A stretch of 64,000 bases of DNA from Caulobacter sp. FWC26 (lineage in GTDB: Bacteria > Pseudomonadota > Alphaproteobacteria > Caulobacterales > Caulobacteraceae), in NCBI RefSeq assembly GCF_002742645.2, contig NZ_CP033873.1:62001-126000 (forward strand), in the 5' to 3' direction. Positions 1 to 5,655 of the stretch are shown here, piece by piece (position 1 is the stretch's first letter; the number at the start of each line of letters is the position of its first letter). The notes beneath the pieces were generated by a model. It was not told where the DNA came from and made no database searches. It saw only the letters and a list, made by a program, of their open reading frames with translations. The position numbers and the translations under genes were made by a program.

Positions 1-1
1 C

Positions 2-535
2 AACCAGGGCGACAGCGGCCTCCTGGCGGTCGTCTACACCATTCTCAACAGGGTGGCCGACGGACGCTGGGGGCGCAGCATCGACCAGGTGCTCAACGCC
101 CGCGCCCAGTTCGAGCCGGTCTTGCGGGCAGGCGGCGACTGGCGCGGCCTGCCGGCCGCCAGCGCGGTGCAGCGGGCCCGTGTCGACACCCTCATCAACC
201 TGGTGGTGGACGGGCGCGCGCCCGACCTCACCGGCGGGGCGCTCTACTTCCAGAATCCGCGCATCGTCGCCGACCGCGCCGCCTCAGGCCAGGTCTCGCC
301 TCGGCTCGTTCATTTCGGGGGGCGCACGCCGAGCGCGGTGATCGGCGACCATGCGTTCTACCCGCCTCTGGAGCCGCCTCGCGCCGCGCCGGCGTCCGAG
401 CCGGCGGCGATCTTCGTGCCCAGGTCGCCGGCGGGCGAGGCGGGCGCCGCCGAGGCGACGGACCCGCCGCGCCAGGCGGGCGTGCGGGGGATCTTCGTGC
501 TGTCGGATGGGCGGACCGTCGAGAGCCGCCGATAG
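2..535 (+). CDS. SleB-type cell wall hydrolase, 5' end outside window
   Basis: The reading frame is open from the left edge, so the N-terminus is missing; 177 residues remain. The motif AVVYTILNRV followed by GRWGRSIDQVL and a QF pair is the core of the Hydrolase_2 (SleB/CwlJ) family, which cleaves peptidoglycan. The later segment GGALYFQNP also fits this fold. After roughly residue 120 comes a Pro/Ala-rich tail that looks like a linker. In mobile elements such hydrolases open the cell wall for assembly of the transfer machinery; that role here is inferred from the conjugation genes that follow. The gene ends just before the first structured-leader cassette. Confidence 0.75.
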   Translation, partial: NQGDSGLLAVVYTILNRVADGRWGRSIDQVLNARAQFEPVLRAGGDWRGLPAASAVQRARVDTLINLVVDGRAPDLTGGALYFQNPRIVADRAASGQVSPRLVHFGGRTPSAVIGDHAFYPPLEPPRAAPASEPAAIFVPRSPAGEAGAAEATDPPRQAGVRGIFVLSDGRTVESRR

Positions 536-653
536 GGGAGGGACCCCAAGAGGCGGTGACCGCGGTTCTCACGGGCGTGGGGCCGCGCGCCTGTCGGCCG
601 CGTCCCGCCGCGCCCATCGAAACGTCGTCTGGCGCGTGGGCCGGCCGTCCTGA

Positions 654-876
654 CGAGATCTCCATGAGATCTCGCCGCCGTCGTCTGGCGACGGCGTAGG
701 CCGGCCTACTGAGCCTGGGGGCGACGTCGTCCCATCGTGTCACGGCGCCCCGCCGGTCAACGGCTGCGCCGTTCCCCTGCGCGGCCGCATGGCCGCTCCG
801 GTGACAGGCGGGGACCCCGCCGTGTCCCGCCGGGTCAACGCCGCTCATCGGGAGCGGCCTGACGGAGGCTTTCACG
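654..876 (+). promoter_or_regulatory. Structured leader 1 of four
   Basis: First of four related leaders. Hairpins in order: stem A 654-661/667-674 (CGAGATCT pairs AGATCTCG); stem B 676-683/689-696 (CGCCGTCG pairs CGACGGCG); a palindrome at 697-708; the conserved core CTACTGAGCCTGGGGGCG from 706 and CCCATCG at 731; a closing stem TGTCAC 738-743 with GTGACA 801-806, which encloses stem D 759-763/769-773 and stem E 781-786/791-796; then stem F 841-846/852-857. The Shine-Dalgarno GGAGG lies at 864-868, in front of the ATG at 877. The 536-653 stretch upstream shows no gene. Confidence 0.65.
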
Positions 877-1185
877 ATGTTCAAGCTGATCGACACGCTG
901 ATGCGGATGCTGGGCGGCGCACCGCGGGTTCGGCTTGGGGAGCCGGCCGACGGCCATGTGGAGGCCTACTGGGACCACGTGGACCGCCAGATTTGGCAGC
1001 AGGAAGAGGCCGAGTGGGTCGCCGCGCGCGCGGCGCGGGAGGCCGAGTGGAACGCCCTGCCCGAGGCCGAACGCGAGGCGGTCATCGCCTGGTGCGACGA
1101 TCGCAACGCCGAGGGCAGGCTGGAGGATCACCGGTTCTACGCCCAGTGGCTGGCGCTGCGGATGCAGGGCTATGTCGGCGACTGA
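877..1185 (+). CDS. Small acidic hypothetical protein, cassette 1
   Basis: A 102-residue protein starting MFKLIDTLMRML. GGAGG stands 8 bases before the ATG. The middle (residues about 40-80) is a highly charged, probably helical stretch rich in Glu, Ala, Arg and Trp. The C-terminal part ends in the pattern EDHRFYAQWLALR. I do not recognise the family. The next cassette encodes a degraded relative with the same MFKLI start and a matching ADHMFFDQW end. It is transcribed alone, between a structured leader and its own terminator. Confidence 0.7.
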   Translation: MFKLIDTLMRMLGGAPRVRLGEPADGHVEAYWDHVDRQIWQQEEAEWVAARAAREAEWNALPEAEREAVIAWCDDRNAEGRLEDHRFYAQWLALRMQGYVGD

Positions 1186-1188
1186 GGC

Positions 1189-1212
1189 GGGGGGCGTAAG
1201 GCCCCCCTTTTT
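1189..1212 (+). terminator. Intrinsic terminator of cassette 1
   Basis: GGGGGGC at 1189-1195 pairs GCCCCCC at 1201-1207 around a 5-base loop, followed by five T. It starts 3 bases after the stop codon. Confidence 0.85.
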
Positions 1213-1387
1213 GTCCCTGGACGTGGTGAGGCAGGACCGGGCGGTCCGCGCGCCCTGGCGGGCGATGCGCGGGCGGCCCTACGGATGGGCCGGCGCTCGC
1301 CGTCCTCCCGGGCGCTGGCGCCCGCCGATGGCGGTCTGCCTTGGCGCCCGTCGGCCTGGCGTCCAGCGGCGGGCCCGGCCGTCCTGA

Positions 1388-1611
1388 CGAGATCTCCACG
1401 AGATCTCGCCGCCGTCGTCTGGCGACGGCGTAGGCCGGCCTACTGAGCCTGGTGGCGACGTCTTCCCATCGTGTCACGGACGACCCGAAGTCAACGGCTG
1501 CGCCGTTCCCCTCCACGCCCGCCTGGCGGGCGCTGCGGTGACTGCGGGACCCCGTCCGTGGCCCTCGGGTTCAACGTCGCTCACCCGGAGCGGCGGCCTG
1601 GAGATTTCACG
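1388..1611 (+). promoter_or_regulatory. Structured leader 2 of four
   Basis: This leader is very close to leader 1. Stem A is at 1388-1395/1401-1408 (same arms, loop CCACG), and stem B has the same arms and loop. The palindrome TAGGCCGGCCTA and the core CTACTGAGCC are present. The GTCAC and GTGAC pair closes stems D (AACGG/CCGTT) and E. Stem E at 1516-1521/1527-1532 is CGCCCG pairing CGGGCG, different from leader 1 but still complementary. GGAG stands before the ATG at 1612. The 1213-1387 stretch upstream holds no gene that I can see. Confidence 0.65.
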
Positions 1612-1840
1612 ATGTTCAAGCTGATTTTCAACCTGACCGCCCGCCCGGCGCGGCGCGCGCCCCTGGTCCTGACCGCGGCCGTGCCTGTCCTGGGTGATCG
1701 CGCCTTCGACCATCACGTCCGGGTGCGGGACGACCACTTCGAGACCCTTTACCTGGCTGAACACGGGCGGCAGGCTCGCGGATCACATGTTCTTCGACCA
1801 GTGGCAGGCGATCCGCAGGCGGGGCGCGGATCGCGACTGA
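1612..1840 (+). pseudogene. Frameshifted paralogue of the cassette 1 protein
   Basis: The ATG at 1612 opens with MFKLI, as in cassette 1. The sequence related to the C-terminal half of cassette 1 (GRLADHMFFDQW, matching GRLEDHRFYAQW) is in the next frame and stops at 1838-1840. A one-base indel therefore lies somewhere near 1740-1775. Read without the shift, the first frame runs on to 1962 through the terminator, which is unlikely. It may be a real pseudogene or a base-calling error; the intact product would be about 75 residues. Function unknown. Confidence 0.6.
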
Positions 1841-1843
1841 CCC

Positions 1844-1864
1844 GGGGGGCTTGGCCCCCCTTTT
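1844..1864 (+). terminator. Intrinsic terminator of cassette 2
   Basis: GGGGGG at 1844-1849 pairs CCCCCC at 1855-1860 around CTTGG, followed by four T. It follows the stop of the frameshifted ORF by 3 bases, which supports that frame as the original one. Confidence 0.8.
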
Positions 1865-2071
1865 GTCGCCATCGACACGCCGCGCTCGCTCCCCGGCCCG
1901 GCGGTCGGGGCCTATCGGCGCCCCCGACCGGCTGGGCGCGGTCGCGTCCTCCGCAAGCTTAGCGACCGTGTCGCTGGACCGGGTCTTCGACCAGGTCGCC
2001 GCCGATCCGGACGGATCGGCGCTCGGGGCGCCGGCGTCGCCGGCGCAAGTAGGGCTGGCGCAGGGTGGGGC

Positions 2072-2107
2072 CGGGGGCGCGACCTGCGGCGCGCGGACCC
2101 GGACTGA
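2072..2107 (+). repeat. 36-bp direct repeat, copy 1
   Basis: An identical 36-base block beginning CGGGGGCGCGACC is found here and at 2691-2726, about 90 to 125 bases before stem A of leaders 3 and 4. It lies in the 1865-2197 interval, which holds no gene that I can support. Partly similar sequence continues past the identical block (both copies have CTTGCCTC). It may be an outer part of the leader or its promoter region; it is absent before leaders 1 and 2. Confidence 0.8.
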
Positions 2108-2197
2108 AAGGCCGAGCGCGCTTGCCTCTCCGGGGCCGGCGCGGCGCGCCAGGCCCTGGTCGGCGCGCGTCTGGGGGAGGGCCCGGCCGGGCTGACA

Positions 2198-2419
2198 CGA
2201 TCGCCGCGCGATCGCGCCGCCGTCGTCCGGCGACGGCGTAGCCCGGCCTACTGAGCCTGGGGGCGCCTCTTCCCATCGCACCCTGTCACCCGAGCCCGTC
2301 AACCCGCTGACGCGGGTTCCCCTTGGGCGCGCGGCGCGCGCCCTGCGGTGACTGGCCGGGACCCGACAGGGGCAGGGGGGCAAGGCGCTCGCTGGGAGCG
2401 TCGTTCGGAGATCAGATCC
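2198..2419 (+). promoter_or_regulatory. Structured leader 3 of four
   Basis: This leader has the same order of elements with changed stems. Stem A at 2198-2203/2209-2214 is CGATCG pairing CGATCG. Stem B keeps its arms with loop TCCGG. The core CTACTGAGCCTGGGGGCG and TTCCCATCG are conserved. GTCACC pairs GGTGAC around stem D at 2301-2307/2312-2318 (AACCCGC/GCGGGTT) and stem E at 2325-2332/2336-2343 (GGGCGCGC/GCGCGCCC). Stem F is CGCTC/GAGCG. CGGAG at 2406-2410 precedes the ATG at 2420. Stems A, D and E differ from leader 1 on both arms. Confidence 0.65.
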
Positions 2420-2653
2420 ATGACCTTCTCACAGACGGAAAAGCGTGTTGTCGCGATCGGGATCAAGCTGTCGATCGTCCTCGGTTTTGTGGCCTGCCTG
2501 GGCCTCGTCGGCTCATGGTTCATGGGCCGACCGATCGGACCCAAGGTGATGGCGGGCTGCGGCTGCGGGCTGTCCTTGGCCCTGGTCTCGGCGCTGTATC
2601 TGGGCGTCTGCCAGTTCGTCATCGACGCTTGCGGCAAGAGGGAGGGGGCGTGA
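2420..2653 (+). CDS. Small two-helix membrane protein, cassette 3
   Basis: A 77-residue protein. Two hydrophobic segments, at about residues 12-35 (IGIKLSIVLGFVACLGLVGSW) and 44-68 (GCGCGLSLALVSALYLGVCQF), are joined by a short basic loop, so it is probably an inner-membrane protein with two spanning helices. CGGAG lies 9 bases before the ATG. No family is recognised, and the sequence is unrelated to the ORFs of the other cassettes even though the leader is shared. Its stop codon lies in the loop of the downstream terminator hairpin. Confidence 0.65.
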   Translation: MTFSQTEKRVVAIGIKLSIVLGFVACLGLVGSWFMGRPIGPKVMAGCGCGLSLALVSALYLGVCQFVIDACGKREGA

Positions 2654-2664
2654 GCCCCCTTTTT
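2644..2664 (+). terminator. Intrinsic terminator of cassette 3
   Basis: GGGGGC at 2644-2649 pairs GCCCCC at 2654-2659 around GTGA, followed by five T. The TGA stop is inside the loop. Confidence 0.85.
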
Positions 2665-2690
2665 GCGCCGGTGTCGCCAGGTGCGGTCCC

Positions 2691-2726
2691 CGGGGGCGCG
2701 ACCTGCGGCGCGCGGACCCGGACTGA
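2691..2726 (+). repeat. 36-bp direct repeat, copy 2
   Basis: Identical to 2072-2107, starting 619 bases downstream of it, in front of leader 4. Confidence 0.8.
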
Positions 2727-2814
2727 CAGGTCGCGCTCGCTTGCCTCCACGGCCCTGGCGCGAACGCGCAGGGTCCGGTCGGCGCGCGTCGGCCGGAGGG
2801 CCCGTCTCGCTGGC

Positions 2815-3043
2815 GGTCGCCCTGAAGGGCGACCGTCGCCGTCGACTGGCGACGGCGCGGCGTCGACTACTGAGCCTGGGGGCGCCTCTTCCCATCGTAT
2901 CCTGTCACCCAGCCCGTCAACCCGCTGGCGCGGGTTCCCCTCCAGGATCGCGCGGGCGCGATCCTTCCGGTGACGGGCCGGGGCCCGACAGGACCACAGG
3001 GACAAAGGCGCTCAAAGGGAGCGTCGGGAAAGCGGAGTGTCCC
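2815..3043 (+). promoter_or_regulatory. Structured leader 4 of four
   Basis: Stem A at 2815-2822/2827-2834 is GGTCGCCC pairing GGGCGACC with loop TGAA, a new sequence that is still fully paired. Stem B is CGCCGTCG/CGACGGCG with loop ACTGG. The core CTACTGAGCCTGGGGGCG is kept. GTCACC pairs GGTGAC around stem D at 2919-2925/2930-2936 and stem E at 2945-2952/2957-2964 (GGATCGCG/CGCGATCC). Stem F is CGCTC/GAGCG. GGAG stands 6 bases before the ATG at 3044. Confidence 0.65.
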
Positions 3044-3376
3044 ATGTCCTTCTCGCCCCATTTCGACCTGATCGACCGCGAGCTGATCGAGGCCCACATC
3101 GCCAGCGGCCAGCCTCGCTACAGCGTCACGCTCCACCTGGCGCGGGGCGGGTTCATCCGCCGGTGGAGCAACGATCGTGACGAGGCCCTGGCCGAGCATG
3201 GCGCGGCGATCAAGAGTCCGGACCTGGGCTGGGCCGTTACGTTCGACCATCTTGGCCTGGACTCGATCGCGGTCGATTTCCCGCCCGATGGCAAGACGGC
3301 CGAGCAACTGAGGGCCGAGTGCGACGCGGCGCTCGACGCGATGCTGGACCGCTGGGCGGCGCAGAGCCAACACTAG
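3044..3376 (+). CDS. Small hypothetical protein, cassette 4
   Basis: A 110-residue soluble protein, acidic overall, with no signal or membrane segment. The start at 3044 has GGAG 6 bases upstream and directly follows the structured leader. The middle (residues about 25-75) alternates short hydrophobic strands and polar turns, and the end (about 80-105) is a probable helix rich in Asp, Ala and Leu. I recognise no family. The leader and terminator place it in the same expression unit type as the three ORFs before it. Confidence 0.65.
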   Translation: MSFSPHFDLIDRELIEAHIASGQPRYSVTLHLARGGFIRRWSNDRDEALAEHGAAIKSPDLGWAVTFDHLGLDSIAVDFPPDGKTAEQLRAECDAALDAMLDRWAAQSQH

Positions 3377-3380
3377 GGAA

Positions 3381-3402
3381 GGGGGCGTCAGCCCCCTTTT
3401 TT
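3381..3402 (+). terminator. Intrinsic terminator of cassette 4
   Basis: GGGGGC at 3381-3386 pairs GCCCCC at 3391-3396 around GTCA, followed by six T. The stop of the convergent TraD-like gene falls inside it. Confidence 0.85.
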
Positions 3403-3936
3403 GCGCCGGCGAACCCCTGGCTTCGCCTCGGCGCCGGGCGCCTCGCGCGCCAGTCGATCGGCGGCCAGGGCCTCGAAGTCGGGCAGGGCCGGGACCTCGC
3501 GCGCCTTCACCGGCGCGATGGCCAGGCCCAGGGTCTCGGCGATGGCCAGGCGGTCGCGGGGCCGATGAACGCGGCTGTCGACGATGGCCATCAGCCGGGC
3601 CAGCAACGGGTCGTCCGGGTCGGCTGCGGCCTCGGCCAGCAGGGTCGTCCCCAGTACGATCTTGGCCCGGGTCTCGCGCTTGCGTTCGGTCTGGTCGAGT
3701 TGAGCTTCCAGCCGCTCGACCCGGGCGCGCCAGACGGCGAGGCGCTGATCGTCGTCCTCGATCTTCGCCAGAGGCTTGACGTTTGTTCGGTCGCGCGACG
3801 CCGAGCCGCTGATCCCGGCCAGCCGTTCGCGAGCCCGATGTTCGCGATCAGCCAGGGCCACGGCCTGGGCCAGGAGACGGCGCGTCCTGGCGGCGTCGCT
3901 CTCGGGTTTGCGGTGGGGGACGGCGGCGGAGGGCAT
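3388..3936 (-). CDS. TraD/TraC-like conjugal transfer accessory protein
   Basis: A 182-residue, strongly charged protein. Residues about 60-100 form a probable coiled coil (DDDQRLAVWRARVERLEAQL), followed by the segment ETRAKIVLGTTLLAEA. That segment recalls the KxxTRxKIxLGxxLL motif of Agrobacterium/Rhizobium TraC and TraD, which assist the relaxase at oriT. The gene is divergent from the relaxase and the oriT lies between them, the same layout as in Ti plasmids. The C-terminus is basic (RRRKKGG). The exact subfamily is uncertain. Confidence 0.6.
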   Translation of the reverse strand: MPSAAVPHRKPESDAARTRRLLAQAVALADREHRARERLAGISGSASRDRTNVKPLAKIEDDDQRLAVWRARVERLEAQLDQTERKRETRAKIVLGTTLLAEAAADPDDPLLARLMAIVDSRVHRPRDRLAIAETLGLAIAPVKAREVPALPDFEALAADRLAREAPGAEAKPGVRRRKKGG

Positions 3937-4018
3937 GGGGTTAAGCCGGGCGGGGTGGATGGAGGAGCGACTTGATCTTGGACCGGCATGAGGGTACGCC
4001 TAACCCGTCGGTGATGAC

Positions 4019-4048
4019 AAGGGCGCAGTTATGCATTGCAAGCAATGC
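4019..4048 (-). other. Predicted oriT with RSF1010-type nic site
   Basis: On the minus strand an inverted repeat, GCATTGC-TT-GCAATGC (plus 4033-4048), is followed directly by TAACTGCGCCCTT (plus 4019-4031). The order and sequence match the RSF1010/Ti nic region (inverted repeat, then TAAGTG^CGCCCT). By that analogy the cut falls between plus positions 4025 and 4026 on the minus strand. The 5' end then reads towards lower coordinates, so the cassette side would enter the recipient first. It sits between the TraD-like gene and the relaxase, as expected for a MOBQ system. Confidence 0.85.
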
Positions 4049-4054
4049 CTGCGG

Positions 4055-4100
4055 CCGGGGTCGTCCCAACGACCCCGGAAAGCCAAGGGGCGAGCCCCTT
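4055..4100 (+). other. Two strong hairpins in the relaxase leader
   Basis: CCGGGGTCGT at 4055-4064 pairs ACGACCCCGG at 4069-4078, and AAGGGG at 4085-4090 pairs CCCCTT at 4095-4100. They lie between oriT and the relaxase start. A shorter pairing (GCGCC/GGCGC) follows near 4112-4124. No T run follows, so they are not simple terminators; they may regulate relaxase translation or serve as binding sites at oriT. Confidence 0.5.
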
Positions 4101-4140
4101 AGCGATCCCCAGCGCCAAGGCGCCAGGCAGAGGAGAAAGC

Positions 4141-5652
4141 GTGGCCCAGTTCCGGCTCGAGGTGCAGGCGATCAAGCGCGCGGACGGCCGTTCAGCCGTC
4201 GCCGCCGCGGCCTATCGCGCCGCCACGAGCCTGCACGACGCTCGCCTGGAGATGACCTTCGACTACACCGCCAAGGGCGGGGTGGTGTTCGCCGGCGTCA
4301 TGGCGCCGGAGGGCGCGCCGGCGTCGTTTCTGAACCGCGAGACGCTGTGGAACGCCGCCGAAGCGGCCGACAAGCGGGCTGACTCCCGTACCGCCCGCGA
4401 AGTGCTGATCTCCCTGCCGCACGAACTGAGCGACGATCAGCGCCACGATCTGGTGCGCGCCTTCGTGGCCGACAGCCTGGTGGCGCGCGGCATGATCGCT
4501 GACTACGCCATCCACGATCCGGACGCCCATGGCGACCAGCGCAATCATCACGCCCATATCCTGGTCACCACCCGCCGAGTGGCCCCCGAGGGGTTTGGCC
4601 TGAAGGGTCGCGAATGGGACAATCCCGACGCCGTCGCGGCCTTGCGCCTTGAGTGGTGCGCCATCCAGAACCAGCATCTGCGCGAGCGTCTTGGTCCTGA
4701 CGCGCCTCAAGTCTCGCACCTGAGCCTGGACCGCCGGGGCGAAGACCAAGAACCGACCATCCATCTGGGGCCAGCGGCCTCGGGCATGGAGCGGCGCGGC
4801 GAGGCCACCGACCGCGGCGACATCAACCGCCGGATCGAGGCGCGCAACAACGCCCGCAAGGAGGGCCCCAAGAAGGTCCGCGATCTGGAGGACCGCATGG
4901 CCCAGGGCTTGGAGCGGGGGCCCTATCCGATTGGCGCGGTGATCCGCGAGTTCGAGACCATCCATGCCACTATGGTCCAGGAACGCGACGGCTGGGCGCG
5001 GGCGCTGGGCGGCCTGCAGCGTCCGGCTCCGCCTCGCGCCAGCGAGATCGTGCGGGAAATCCTGGCGGAGGCGGGGACGGCGCGAGCGGCGGCCAAGGCC
5101 AGGCTGGCGGCCACCGAGCGTCGGATCGCGCGCGGACGGACGCGGCGCGCCAGCCTGCTGCGTTGGATCAACAATCCGGCGCGGATGATCTGGGCGGCGC
5201 ATGCCGAACTCAATGCGCTGGTCCGCGACCGACAGGCCGCGCGCCTGGCCGAGATCCGCTACACGGTGCGCCGAGACTGGCTGGGCGGAACCGACGGGCG
5301 TTCGTACCTGGCCGCGCGCCTCAATCCCGAGAAGCAGGCCGCCGAGACGGCGCGCCGCGACGCGCGGACCCTCGAGCGCAAGATCAAGCGGGCCGACAAG
5401 CGCATCGAGGCGGTCTCGCGCACCCGCACCCGACTGCTGGTCGCCCAGGCGCTCGGCGAGCAGACCCTGGTGGCGCCGGCGCAGATGGGGCTGGGCGTGG
5501 GGCAGGCGGTGCGGGAGGTCGATCGGCGCGCGGTCGAGGCCATCGCCCGGCATCCGCTCGCCGACCAGCAGAAGGGCCTGCAGCAGGTGCTGGCGCTGGC
5601 GCGCGGCAAATCACCGTTCCCAGGACCCGAGCCATCGGGTCCCGGGCGCTAG
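4141..5652 (+). CDS. mobA: MobA/MobL-family (MOBQ) relaxase
   Basis: A 503-residue relaxase that cuts oriT and leads the strand to the recipient. The GTG at 4141 is preferred because AGGAGA lies just upstream and the protein then begins with the family pattern FRLEVQAIKR...GRSAVAAAAYRA, placing Tyr at residue 25 as in RSF1010 MobA. Motif III is NHHAHI (residues 135-140), the metal-binding histidines. IHLGP...MERRGEATDRGDINRRI is the conserved follow-on segment. The C-terminal half (about 270-500) is Arg-rich and helical. Unlike Ti TraA it has no fused helicase; a separate SF1 helicase gene ends 3 bases away on the other strand. Confidence 0.9.
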   Translation: MAQFRLEVQAIKRADGRSAVAAAAYRAATSLHDARLEMTFDYTAKGGVVFAGVMAPEGAPASFLNRETLWNAAEAADKRADSRTAREVLISLPHELSDDQRHDLVRAFVADSLVARGMIADYAIHDPDAHGDQRNHHAHILVTTRRVAPEGFGLKGREWDNPDAVAALRLEWCAIQNQHLRERLGPDAPQVSHLSLDRRGEDQEPTIHLGPAASGMERRGEATDRGDINRRIEARNNARKEGPKKVRDLEDRMAQGLERGPYPIGAVIREFETIHATMVQERDGWARALGGLQRPAPPRASEIVREILAEAGTARAAAKARLAATERRIARGRTRRASLLRWINNPARMIWAAHAELNALVRDRQAARLAEIRYTVRRDWLGGTDGRSYLAARLNPEKQAAETARRDARTLERKIKRADKRIEAVSRTRTRLLVAQALGEQTLVAPAQMGLGVGQAVREVDRRAVEAIARHPLADQQKGLQQVLALARGKSPFPGPEPSGPGR

Positions 5653-5655
5653 GCG

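Noticed and set aside
1628-2383. 251-residue minus-strand ORF over cassette 2 and leader 3
   Set aside because: It crosses leader hairpins, a terminator and a gene start, is Arg/Pro/Ala-rich and lacks any recognisable domain.
654-3043. Repeat array as a CRISPR
   Set aside because: The repeats are about 220 nt, are separated by coding genes and vary in sequence; there are no short spacers and no cas genes.
536-3402. Integron-type gene cassette array
   Set aside because: There is no integrase and no attC core site; the conserved element is a leader reaching the ribosome-binding site, and every unit has its own terminator.
4192-5553. 453-residue ORF antisense to the relaxase
   Set aside because: It is a GC-bias shadow: the plus frame has all relaxase motifs and the antisense protein is low-complexity. 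The same applies to the long antisense ORFs under virD4 (9143-10318, 14547-15467), pccB and the E2 gene.
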